From contig NZ_JAKNUS010000001.1 in assembly GCF_023155745.1 (NCBI RefSeq), forward strand, positions 186,001-250,000: DNA of 64,000 nt, given 5' to 3'. Source of the stretch: Microbacterium kunmingense (lineage in GTDB: Bacteria > Actinomycetota > Actinomycetes > Actinomycetales > Microbacteriaceae). The first letter of the stretch is position 1. Each line of letters starts with the position of its first letter. The notes under the pieces are model-generated. The model saw only the letters and a program-made list of their open reading frames with translations, was not told the origin of the DNA and did no database searches. Made by a program: the position numbers and the translations under genes. Shown piece after piece: positions 23,785 through 31,700 of the stretch.

Positions 23785-24096
23785 TCAGCCGATGGATTCG
23801 ACCGCGGTGCGTGCCTTGCTGAGGGCGGTCTGCGCCGACTCGTCGTTGCGCTCGAGCGACGAGCGGAGCGTCTGGATGATCGAGCGCACCTCGCCGGCGG
23901 CGTTCTTCCACCGCAGCTCCTTGGCCCGGTAGTCCTCCGAGACGCCGTCGGCGGCGTAGTCGGCCATCGCCGCGTTCACGTCGCGGTCGTGCGCGTCGAT
24001 CAGCGTCTCCAGCTGAGCGGCGACACGGTTGAAGTTGTCCTGCGCGTTCTGCGATGCCGGGATGCTGTAATCCCGACGGTCACCCTGATTGGCCAT
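23785..24096 (-). CDS. ESAT-6/WXG100-type small protein
   Basis: This 103-aa all-helical protein has a first helix AQDNFNRVAAQLETLIDAHD, a turn, and a second helix from KELRWKNAAGEVRSIIQTL to the end. The turn contains W but not a strict WXG. Size and hairpin layout fit ESAT-6-like substrates that are secreted as dimers and carry effectors. It lies between the other two small genes with 13-15 nt gaps, so the four genes form one transcription unit. Confidence 0.65.
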   Translation of the reverse strand: MANQGDRRDYSIPASQNAQDNFNRVAAQLETLIDAHDRDVNAAMADYAADGVSEDYRAKELRWKNAAGEVRSIIQTLRSSLERNDESAQTALSKARTAVESIG

Positions 24097-24111
24097 GATG
24101 ATCCCCTCCCG

Positions 24112-24444
24112 TCATCGAGCGCCGAAGCGCGCCGCGTCGAACGATGAACCCGACTCGAGGCTGGTGGTGGAGTCGACCATCGACGCCTCACCCTCCTGGA
24201 ACGACCGGTCCATTCCGGCGATACCGCCAAGCACGCCGTCCAGGGCGAGCTTCAGCTCACCCGAGATCGCGTCCGTGCGGGCCTTGAAGCGGTCGAACGC
24301 CACGCGTCCCGCGCCCTGGAACTGGCCCTCCAGCGGCTCCGCCGCCTCCAGCAGCTGGCGCACCAGCAGCGCGAGCTCGTCGCTCGACCCCGAGGTCGCC
24401 TTTCCCAGCACGCCCAGCGTGTCAGCCCCCATCGCGAACTTCAT
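24112..24444 (-). CDS. WXG100-like small secreted protein (FQG variant)
   Basis: This 110-aa protein has two predicted helices separated by FQGAGRVAFDRFK (F42), where Phe replaces the Trp of the WXG turn. It has the typical second helix DAISGELKLALDGVLGGI and a flexible Ser-rich C terminus. This is the first gene of the effector transcription unit. The ATG at 24444 has GGGGAGGT upstream and a TTGGAC/TAGGGT promoter further up. Confidence 0.7.
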   Translation of the reverse strand: MKFAMGADTLGVLGKATSGSSDELALLVRQLLEAAEPLEGQFQGAGRVAFDRFKARTDAISGELKLALDGVLGGIAGMDRSFQEGEASMVDSTTSLESGSSFDAARFGAR

Positions 24445-24480
24445 CGCGTACCTCCCCGAACCGTTGACAACGACGTCACC

Positions 24481-24510
24481 ACCCTAAACAGGGCCGATAC
24501 TTCGGTCCAA
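24481..24510 (-). promoter_or_regulatory. Promoter of the WXG100/effector transcription unit
   Basis: On the minus strand TTGGAC (24505-24510) and TAGGGT (24481-24486) are separated by 18 nt, a good sigma-A-type promoter. The leader of about 30 nt carries GGGGAGGT before the ATG at 24444. The GTTGACAAC dyad at 24463-24471 lies in this leader and could bind a regulator. Confidence 0.5.
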
Positions 24511-24594
24511 CCAGATGAGAGAACTCTCCTTTTCGCCCGTGTCACCTGCCACGATGGGTCCAACGGCCACGAGAGGCCGGAGGGGACGGGACTC

Positions 24595-26427
24595 GTGGCG
24601 GACTACCCCAACATCGCCGACCACGGCGTGATCGGCGATCTGCAGACCGCGGCCCTGGTGTCGACGGACGGCACGATCGACTGGTTCTGCGCGCCGCGCT
24701 TCGACGCGCCGAGCATCTTCGGCTCGCTCCTGGACGCCGAGCGAGGCGGGTTCTGCAGCATCCGCCCCATCGCCGACGACGTGGTGACCCGGCAGCTCTA
24801 CCTCCCCGACACCGCGATCCTCGTCACCCGTTTCATGACCGAGGACGGTGTCGGCGAGGTCGTCGACTTCATGCCGATCGCCGGAAGAGGGCACACCCAG
24901 CGTCATCGCATCGCCCGGCTCATCCGCGTCGTCCGCGGCGTCATGGAGTTCGAAGCCGAGGTCCGCCCCCGCTTCGGCTACGGGCAGCACCCCGAGAGCA
25001 TCGAGGCCTCCCCCGAGCACGGCGTGGTGTTCGCCGGCGCCGGCCAGACCCTGACCGTGCATCGTGTCGGCGACGTCATCGAGCGCGACGGCGCCCCCGC
25101 GGGCCACCTGGAGATGGTGGACGGGGCCTTGCGCGTCCGCGGCGAGCTGCGCGCCGGGGAGAGCACCGGGCTGCTGCTCGAGACCGGGGGTGCCGCGGCA
25201 TCCCGCATCGACGCCTCCGAGCTCGACCGCATGTTCCGTCGCACCCAGCGCTTCTGGCGCGAGTGGGTCGACCGCTCCACCTACCGGGGTCGGTGGCGCG
25301 AGATGGTCAGCCGCTCGGCGATCACGCTGAAGCTCCTCACCTATGCGCCGAGCGGCGCGATGGTCGCCGCTCCCACGACCGGGCTCCCCGAGCAGGTGGG
25401 CGGCGAACGCAACTGGGACTACCGCTACACGTGGATCCGCGACGCCTCGTTCTCGGTGTCGGCGCTCCTCGGCCTCGGCTACGTGGACGAGGCGGAGGCG
25501 TTTGTGGGCTGGCTGACCGACCGCGTGCAGGAGAGCGTCGGCGACGATTCGGGGCCGCTGAAGATCATGTACCGCGTCGACGGCACCTGCGACCTCGACG
25601 AGACGACCCTCGCGGGCTTCTCGGGCTATCGCGACTCCCGGCCGGTGCGCATCGGCAACGGCGCCGAGAATCAGCTGCAGCTGGACATCTACGGCGAGGC
25701 GATGGACTCCATCGCCGAGGCCGACGCGCACGGCCTGCGCCTGCCGCACCGCGGCTGGTCGCAGGTGAGCCGCATGCTCGACTGGGTCTGCGACAACTGG
25801 CAGCGCGACGAGGAGGGCGTCTGGGAGACCCGCGGCGGGCGCCAGCGCTTCACCTTCGGTCGCCTCATGTGCTGGGTGGCGCTGGACCGCGGCATCCGAT
25901 TGGCCGAGTCGGGCGGTCGTCCCGCCGACATCGTCCGCTGGCGCACCGAGCGCGACGCCCTGTACTCGGAGATCATGACGGCGGGATGGGATGACCGCCG
26001 GCACGCGTTCATCCAGCACGAGGGCACCCACGTGCTCGACGCCTCCCTGCTGGTCATGCCTCGGACGGGTTTCCTCTCGCCTCGCGACCCGATGTGGATC
26101 TCGACGCTGAAGGCGATGGACGAAGAGCTCGTCTCCGACAGCCTCGTCTACCGCTACAACCCGGCCGCCTCGCCCGATGGACTCCGCGGATCGGAGGGGA
26201 CCTTCACCCTCTGCTCGTTCTGGTACGTCGACGCCCTCGCCCGATCGGGACGACTGGATGACGCGCGGCTGACGTTCGAGAAGATGCTGACCTACGCCAA
26301 TCACCTGGGCCTGTACGCCGAGGAGATCGGCCTCACCGGGGAGCAGCTCGGCAACTTCCCCCAGGCCTTCAGCCACCTCGCCCTCATCAACGCCGCCGTC
26401 AACCTCGACAGGATGCTAGGAAAATGA
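24595..26427 (+). CDS. Glycoside hydrolase family 15 protein (glucoamylase/trehalase type)
   Basis: This 610-aa cytosolic enzyme starts with YPNIADHGVIGDLQTAALVS and GTIDWFCAPRFDAPS, the N-terminal beta domain of bacterial GH15 proteins. The (alpha/alpha)6 barrel follows with NWDYRYTWIRDASFSVSAL, the strongest GH15 signature, and a later SEGTFTLCSFWYVDALA. Actinobacterial relatives hydrolyse trehalose or maltooligosaccharides. There is no signal peptide, so it acts inside the cell. The GTG start has GGAGGGGAC upstream. It overlaps the DUF4870 gene by ATGA. Confidence 0.88.
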   Translation: MADYPNIADHGVIGDLQTAALVSTDGTIDWFCAPRFDAPSIFGSLLDAERGGFCSIRPIADDVVTRQLYLPDTAILVTRFMTEDGVGEVVDFMPIAGRGHTQRHRIARLIRVVRGVMEFEAEVRPRFGYGQHPESIEASPEHGVVFAGAGQTLTVHRVGDVIERDGAPAGHLEMVDGALRVRGELRAGESTGLLLETGGAAASRIDASELDRMFRRTQRFWREWVDRSTYRGRWREMVSRSAITLKLLTYAPSGAMVAAPTTGLPEQVGGERNWDYRYTWIRDASFSVSALLGLGYVDEAEAFVGWLTDRVQESVGDDSGPLKIMYRVDGTCDLDETTLAGFSGYRDSRPVRIGNGAENQLQLDIYGEAMDSIAEADAHGLRLPHRGWSQVSRMLDWVCDNWQRDEEGVWETRGGRQRFTFGRLMCWVALDRGIRLAESGGRPADIVRWRTERDALYSEIMTAGWDDRRHAFIQHEGTHVLDASLLVMPRTGFLSPRDPMWISTLKAMDEELVSDSLVYRYNPAASPDGLRGSEGTFTLCSFWYVDALARSGRLDDARLTFEKMLTYANHLGLYAEEIGLTGEQLGNFPQAFSHLALINAAVNLDRMLGK

Positions 26428-26786
26428 CCACGCCACCACCCGTCCCGCCGTCCGCCCAGCCGATGAGCGCCGCCGACGAGAAGCTCTGGGCCACCCTCGT
26501 CCACCTCGGCGGACTCTTCTTCGGATTCCTCGCCCCGCTCATCGGCTACCTCGTGCTGAAGGACCGCGGCCCCTTCGTCCGCGCGCACACCGCCACGGCG
26601 CTGAACTTCCAGCTGACGCTGATCATCGCCTACTTCGCGGGCGTCATCCTGACGTTCTTCTTCATCGGCCTTCTCGTCATCCTCGCGGCCTACGTGCTGA
26701 ACATCGTGTTCTGCATCATCGCGGCCGTGAAGGCCAACCGCGGCGAGTGGTACACCTACCCGATGTCGATCCCGATCGTCCGATAG
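26424..26786 (+). CDS. DUF4870 (Tic20-like) membrane protein
   Basis: This 120-aa protein has a Pro-rich N terminus and the DUF4870 core: ADEKLWATLVHLGGLFFGF, GYLVLKDRGPFVRAHTATA and LNFQLTL. Two to three membrane helices and a KANRGEWYTYPMS tail follow. The family is common in actinobacteria and has no established function. It is translationally coupled to the GH15 gene and lies just ahead of the glyS promoter. Confidence 0.85.
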   Translation: MTTPPPVPPSAQPMSAADEKLWATLVHLGGLFFGFLAPLIGYLVLKDRGPFVRAHTATALNFQLTLIIAYFAGVILTFFFIGLLVILAAYVLNIVFCIIAAVKANRGEWYTYPMSIPIVR

Positions 26787-26793
26787 CCCTCAC

Positions 26794-26799
26794 TAGACT
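26794..26799 (+). promoter_or_regulatory. -10 box (leaderless) of glyS
   Basis: TAGACT ends 6 nt before the GTG start at 26806. The missing leader rules out a T-box or other 5'-UTR riboswitch for this synthetase gene. Confidence 0.5.
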
Positions 26800-26805
26800 C
26801 GACGG

Positions 26806-28191
26806 GTGCCCGACCAGTCCCGTCTCGATAAAGTCATCGCCCTCGCTCGCCACCGCGGGTTCGTCTTCCAAGCGGGCGAGATCTACGGCGGGTCGCGCTC
26901 GGCGTGGGACTACGGTCCCCTCGGCACCGAGCTGAAGGAGAACATCCGTCGCCAGTGGTGGCAGACGTTCGTGCGCGGGCGCGGCGACATGGTGGGCCTG
27001 GACTCCTCGATCATCCTGCCCAAGCGCGTGTGGGAGGCCTCGGGCCACGTCGCCACCTTCACCGACCCGCTCGTGGAGTGCCTGCAGTGCCACAAGCGCT
27101 TCCGCGCCGACACCCTCATCGAGGACTTCGAAGCCCGGAAGGGCCGCGTCGCCGAGAACGGACTGGCCGACGTGCCGTGCCCGAACTGCGGCACGAAGGG
27201 GCAGTACACCGAGCCGAAGGCGTTCTCGGGCCTGGTGAAGACCTACCTCGGCGTCGTCGACGACGAGTCGGGTCTGCACTACCTCCGCCCCGAGACCGCG
27301 CAGGGCATCTTCGTCAACTTCTCCAACGTGCTCACCGCGAGTCGCAAGAAGCCGCCCTTCGGCGTCGGGCAGGTGGGCAAGGCGTTCCGCAACGAGATCA
27401 CGCCGGGGAACTTCATCTTCCGCACCCGCGAGTTCGAGCAGATGGAGATCGAGTTCTTCACCCCGCCGGCCGAGGCCGAGACCTGGTTCCACGACTGGGT
27501 CGAGGCCTGCTGGAACTGGTTCGTCGACCTCGGCATCGACGAGGCCAACATGCGCCGCTTCGACGTTCCCGCCGAGGACCGCGCGCACTACTCCGCCGGC
27601 ACGATCGATCTGGAGTACCGCTTCGGGTTCCCGGGCAAGGAGTGGGGCGAGCTCATGGGTGTCGCCAACCGCACCGACTACGACCTGAAGAGCCACAGCG
27701 AGGCATCGGGTCAGTCGCTGACCTTCTTCGATCAGGCCTCGGGTGAGAAGTACACGCCGTACGTCATCGAGCCCTCCTTCGGACTGACCCGGTCGATGAT
27801 GGCCTTCCTCGTCGACTCGTATCACGAGGAGGAGGCGCCCAACGCCAAGGGCGGCACCGACAAGCGCACGGTGCTGCGCCTGGACCCGAGGCTGGCGCCG
27901 GTGAAGGCCGCCGTGCTGCCGCTCTCGCGCAACGAGCAGCTCTCGCCGATCGCCCGGGAGGTCGCCGACGACCTGCGCGGAGCGTGGAACGTCGACTTCG
28001 ACGACGCCGGCGCGATCGGTCGCCGCTACCGTCGTCAGGACGAGATCGGCACCCCGTTCTGCGTCACGATCGACTTCGACTCGCTCGAAGACCGCGCGGT
28101 CACCGTGCGCGACCGCGACACGATGGGTCAGCAGCGGGTGCCGCTCGAGGGCCTGCACGCCTACCTCGCGGAGCGGCTGAAGGGCGCCTGA
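26806..28191 (+). CDS. glyS: Glycyl-tRNA synthetase, alpha2 (class IIa) type
   Basis: This 461-aa enzyme charges tRNA-Gly. Visible are the N-terminal [13 protein letters not shown] and WDYGPLG motifs, a zinc-type CxxC pair (ECLQCHKRF and CPNCGTKG), motif 2 around [20 protein letters not shown], and motif 3 around [14 protein letters not shown]. The C-terminal anticodon domain runs from [13 protein letters not shown]. Length matches bacterial homodimeric GlyQS enzymes. The GTG start and the upstream -10 box indicate a leaderless transcript. It abuts the convergent DUF1801 gene with no spacer. Confidence 0.95.
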   Translation: MPDQSRLDKVIALARHRGFVFQAGEIYGGSRSAWDYGPLGTELKENIRRQWWQTFVRGRGDMVGLDSSIILPKRVWEASGHVATFTDPLVECLQCHKRFRADTLIEDFEARKGRVAENGLADVPCPNCGTKGQYTEPKAFSGLVKTYLGVVDDESGLHYLRPETAQGIFVNFSNVLTASRKKPPFGVGQVGKAFRNEITPGNFIFRTREFEQMEIEFFTPPAEAETWFHDWVEACWNWFVDLGIDEANMRRFDVPAEDRAHYSAGTIDLEYRFGFPGKEWGELMGVANRTDYDLKSHSEASGQSLTFFDQASGEKYTPYVIEPSFGLTRSMMAFLVDSYHEEEAPNAKGGTDKRTVLRLDPRLAPVKAAVLPLSRNEQLSPIAREVADDLRGAWNVDFDDAGAIGRRYRRQDEIGTPFCVTIDFDSLEDRAVTVRDRDTMGQQRVPLEGLHAYLAERLKGA

Positions 28192-28614
28192 TCAGCTCGT
28201 CACCGTGATGGCGGCGTACTCGCCGCCTCCGCTTGTGACCGACGCGAAGCTCTGCACGAGGATGTGGCGCAGCACGTCGAGATCGACCTTCTCGAGGTCG
28301 GTGATGTAGAGGCACGACACGCTCGAGGTGTGCGGTCCGAGCTTCGCCAGGTCGTCGGTGTGCGCGGCGACCGCGTCCACGTAGACGGTGGTCGAGGCCT
28401 TCCTCGGCGCGAACGACAGCAGGGGCATGTCGCCCTCGGTGCCGGTGGGGTAGCGGTAGTGGCAGCTGCCGAAGCCGATGATCGTGCCCCAGAGCTCCGG
28501 CTCGCGACCCGAGATCTCGCGCATCATCGTCACGAGCGTCTGCGCGTCGCGGCGGCGACGCTCCGGCGTCACCGCGGCGATGTACTCCTCGACGCTCCCG
28601 CCGGTGGCCTTCAC
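28192..28614 (-). CDS. DUF1801 domain-containing protein
   Basis: This 140-aa protein shows the YdhG/DUF1801 pattern: SVEEYIAAVTPERRRRDAQ, ELWGTIIGFGSCHYRYPTG and LLSFAPRKASTTVYV, with an Asp-Leu rich end. The family adopts an SRPBCC-like or YdhG fold of unknown function. The GTG at 28614 overlaps the stop of the HhH-GPD gene (GTGA), so the pair is co-translated. Confidence 0.8.
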   Translation of the reverse strand: MKATGGSVEEYIAAVTPERRRRDAQTLVTMMREISGREPELWGTIIGFGSCHYRYPTGTEGDMPLLSFAPRKASTTVYVDAVAAHTDDLAKLGPHTSSVSCLYITDLEKVDLDVLRHILVQSFASVTSGGGEYAAITVTS

Positions 28615-29183
28615 GACGACTCCTTCGCCTTCGCCTTCGCCGCGCGCTTGTACTCGCGCACCTTCGTCAGCGACTCCGGCGACACGATGTCGGCGACGCT
28701 GCGGAACGACCCCTCCTCGCCGTACGGCGCCGACGCCTCCCGCCAGCCCGCGCCGGTGTAGCCGTACTGCTTGCCGAGGAGGGCGAGGAAGATCTTGGCC
28801 TTCTGCTCCCCGAAGCCGGGGAGCTTCTTCAGGCGCTTCAGCACCTCGGCCCCGTCGGGTTCGCCGCGCGTCCAGATCGCCGCGGCGTCGCCGTCCCACT
28901 CTTCCACCACCGCAGCGCACAGCGACTGCACGCGCGCGGCCATCGATCCGGGGAAGCGGTGTACCGCGGGGGTCGCCGAGAACAGCGCCGCGAACGCGTC
29001 GGGTTCGAAGCTCGCCAGCGCGGCCGCGTCGAAGGTGCCGGCACGCTCGGAGATCTTCAGCGGTCCCGCGAAAGCGGTCTCCATCGCGACCTGCTGGTCC
29101 AGCAGCATCCCGATCAGCAGGGCCAGCGGGTCGTCGGTGAGCAGCCGGTCGGCGGTCTCATCACCGGTGATGTGCAGCGTCAT
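28611..29183 (-). CDS. HhH-GPD type base-excision DNA repair protein
   Basis: This 190-aa helical protein has LLIGMLLDQQVAMETAFAG near the N terminus and the helix-hairpin-helix LKKLPGFGEQKAKIFLALL near 117-135, as in actinobacterial HhH-GPD glycosylase-like proteins. It is shorter than EndoIII or MutY and lacks the C-terminal iron-sulfur cluster cysteines. Damaged-base excision is expected, but the lesion is unknown. The ATG has GAGACT 6 nt upstream. Confidence 0.8.
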   Translation of the reverse strand: MTLHITGDETADRLLTDDPLALLIGMLLDQQVAMETAFAGPLKISERAGTFDAAALASFEPDAFAALFSATPAVHRFPGSMAARVQSLCAAVVEEWDGDAAAIWTRGEPDGAEVLKRLKKLPGFGEQKAKIFLALLGKQYGYTGAGWREASAPYGEEGSFRSVADIVSPESLTKVREYKRAAKAKAKESS

Positions 29184-29189
29184 GCCGCC

Positions 29190-29195
29190 AGTCTC
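29190..29195 (-). promoter_or_regulatory. -10-like box of the HhH-GPD gene
   Basis: GAGACT on the minus strand ends 6 nt before the ATG at 29183. It diverges from TAGGTT at 29204-29209, the likely -10 for the ABC exporter operon on the plus strand. Confidence 0.35.
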
Positions 29196-29261
29196 CCACC
29201 CGTTAGGTTGTCAGGAGCCATCGATGCGGACGACCAGCGATGAGACCAGGAGGTGCGTGAC

Positions 29262-31700
29262 GTGGCGGATTCGCGCAGTCTCGTCACCGCCCGCCTCGTC
29301 CTGCACAGAGCCCGTGCCCGCGCCGGCTCCCTCCTCGCCCTCACGGCCACCGTCGCCGCGGCGGTCGCCGCCGTCATCCTGATCCTCGTCGTGACCGACG
29401 GTGCCGCCGCGCTCGGACGCGCCGCCGCGCCCGCGGGCACGCCCGACGACGAGGTCGCCGCCGCGGTCTCGATCGGCGCCGCCTCGCTCTCGTCGGCGCT
29501 TCCCTCCCTGCTCCTCACCGTCGCGGTCGTCGCGGCGGCCGCGGTGGCGCAGCTGGGGCGCCTCCTGGCCGCGGCGCGTGAGCACGAGACCGACACCGTC
29601 CGGGCCAGGGGGCTCTCGCGCGGCCAGGCGCTCGCCCTCCACACGATCGAGGCGGTGATCGTGGGCATCGCCGGCACGGCCGCGGGCGTCGTCCTCGCCG
29701 CCGGACTGGCGATCGCGGTCGGGGGGACGGATGCCGCGGGCGCGGCCCTCTCACGGTCGGCGGCCGGTGCGGTGGTCGCGCTGCTGCTCGCGATCGTCCT
29801 CGTCGCGGCGCTCGCGCGCCGCTCGGTCACGCGACGCCGGGGAGCGCGGGCGACGAGCATCGCCGCCGTGGCCCTCATCGTCGCCGCCGCGGCCCTCGGC
29901 CTGTGGCAGCTCGGGTTCGCCCGGCCCGGCGGGTTCGACCCCGTCGTGGCGCTCGCCCCGACCGTCGTCCTCCTCGCCGCAGCTCTGGCCGCGCTCGCCG
30001 TGTTCGGCGCGATCGCACGCGTCGCCGCGCTGCCGGCGGGCCGCGCGAGAGGGCTCGAGGCATCGCTCGCCCTGCGCCAGATCGCCCGACGGCTTCCCCT
30101 GTCGGGCGTGGCGGTGCTGCTGGTGGCCCTCACGGTCGCGCAGGCGATCCTCGCGGGCGCGTTCGCCGGAACGTGGACCGCGGCCGCGACCGACTCCGCG
30201 GCGCTCCGCGTCGGCGTCGACCTGCGGGTCGACCTCGCGCCGCAGAGCGCCTCGCCCGCCGAGGTCGCCGCGGTGTCGGGGATCGACGGCATCGACGAGG
30301 TGGCCGCGGCGGTCACCGAGATGCTCGAATTCGGCGACGACGAGGTCAGCCTCGTCGCGCTTCCCGCGCCCCTCGCGCCCGTCGTGATGGCCGACGCCGG
30401 TGGTGCGGCCGACCCGGCGGCGCTCGTGCGGGCGGTGACCGGCGGGGCGGACGGGGATGACGGCCGGGACGGCGACAGCGGAGACGTCGGTGCGTCCGCC
30501 GCCGGCGCGGTCCGCGCCGACCCCGTCCCGCTCGGCGACGACGCCACCGGGCTGTCGCTCGCGGTGACCGCCGAGTGGACGGGCGCCGATGCGAGCGCCT
30601 CGCTGCAGCCGCTCGCCGTCCTTCGCGACGGGCGTGGCACCGTGATCGCGCAGCCGCTCACCCTCTCGGCGGTGAGCACCGATCAGGTGACCGCCGCCGC
30701 GACCCTTCCGGAGGGGGACGGTCCCTGGTCGCTGATGGCGCTCGTGATGCGGATCGGCCCGACCCCCGGCGTTCCCACCGGGTCGGTGACCCTGCAGGAG
30801 GTGTCCGCGGTGGGAGGGGAGGTCCTGGACCTCTCCGGGACGGTGACCTTCGAGGGCGGGGATCGCGAGCGGGTGATCTGGCTCGCCGACGGCCGGGACG
30901 CCGCCGCGGTGGACGCAGCCGCCGACGGCCCAGCCCCCCAGGCGCTGCGGGTCGCCGTCTCGGACGCCTTCTCCGCCCGGTTCGGTGTGGGGGAGGGTGA
31001 CCGCCTCGACTATCGGGTCGCGGGCACCGGTCGACGCGGCGAGGTGCTCGTCGCCGCGGTGGTCGAGGCGATCCCCGGCGCATCGCGCGCGGACGCGGTG
31101 TTCGCGACGACCGACGATCTCCTCGTCGCCTCCCTCCAGCGGGGGACGACGTTCGCGCCGGCGACGAGCGTGTGGGCGGCCGGCCGGACCGACGCCGACG
31201 GCGCCCTGAGCGCGGCGCTCGACGACCGCGCCGTCCGGGTCGCCGCTCCCGGTGTGGCCGATCGCATGGTCGGGGTTCTCGTGACGGGATGGTGGGTGTC
31301 CGCCGCCGGCGCGGCCGTCCTCGCGCTCATCGCCACCCTCGCGATCGTGCAGTCCCTCGCCCTCGCGCGGGGTCCGGAACTCGCCGTGCTCCGCGCGCTC
31401 GGAGTCACCGCCGGTCGGCAGGCGCGCCTCCGGGCCGTCGAGCTCACGGTGATCCTCGGCGGTGCCGCCCTCCTCGGCGCCGGTGCGGGCGCGGCGGTCG
31501 CGCTCCTTCTCACCGCGCCTTTCGTGGCGGCGACGACCCCCGGCATCCTCCCGGTCGCCCTCTCGCTCGAGCCGGCGTGGGGCCCGCTGGGAGGCCTGTG
31601 CGCGGGGCTCCTCCTCGGGCTCGCCCTCATCGTCGGGGGAGCGAGCGCGCGGGTTCGTCGCGCCGCTCGCGACGCCCTCGTGGACGAGGAGGCGCGATGA
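29262..31700 (+). CDS. FtsX-like ABC transporter permease (first of pair)
   Basis: This 812-aa permease has an N-terminal helix at about 20-45, then a block of four helices with the FtsX signature around REHETDTVRARGLSRGQALA. A large extracytoplasmic region (about 300-660) and a C-terminal FtsX block (LALIATLAIVQSLALARG, ELAVLRALGVTAGRQ) follow. This is the MacB/LolC-like duplicated topology. AGGAGG at 29248-29253 places the start at GTG 29262, not at GTG 29253, which overlaps the SD. It is translationally coupled to the second permease (ATGA). Confidence 0.85.
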   Translation: MADSRSLVTARLVLHRARARAGSLLALTATVAAAVAAVILILVVTDGAAALGRAAAPAGTPDDEVAAAVSIGAASLSSALPSLLLTVAVVAAAAVAQLGRLLAAAREHETDTVRARGLSRGQALALHTIEAVIVGIAGTAAGVVLAAGLAIAVGGTDAAGAALSRSAAGAVVALLLAIVLVAALARRSVTRRRGARATSIAAVALIVAAAALGLWQLGFARPGGFDPVVALAPTVVLLAAALAALAVFGAIARVAALPAGRARGLEASLALRQIARRLPLSGVAVLLVALTVAQAILAGAFAGTWTAAATDSAALRVGVDLRVDLAPQSASPAEVAAVSGIDGIDEVAAAVTEMLEFGDDEVSLVALPAPLAPVVMADAGGAADPAALVRAVTGGADGDDGRDGDSGDVGASAAGAVRADPVPLGDDATGLSLAVTAEWTGADASASLQPLAVLRDGRGTVIAQPLTLSAVSTDQVTAAATLPEGDGPWSLMALVMRIGPTPGVPTGSVTLQEVSAVGGEVLDLSGTVTFEGGDRERVIWLADGRDAAAVDAAADGPAPQALRVAVSDAFSARFGVGEGDRLDYRVAGTGRRGEVLVAAVVEAIPGASRADAVFATTDDLLVASLQRGTTFAPATSVWAAGRTDADGALSAALDDRAVRVAAPGVADRMVGVLVTGWWVSAAGAAVLALIATLAIVQSLALARGPELAVLRALGVTAGRQARLRAVELTVILGGAALLGAGAGAAVALLLTAPFVAATTPGILPVALSLEPAWGPLGGLCAGLLLGLALIVGGASARVRRAARDALVDEEAR

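Noticed and set aside
26787..26805. T-box riboswitch before glyS
   Set aside because: Only 19 nt separate the preceding stop from the GTG and a -10 box lies 6 nt before it, so there is no leader.
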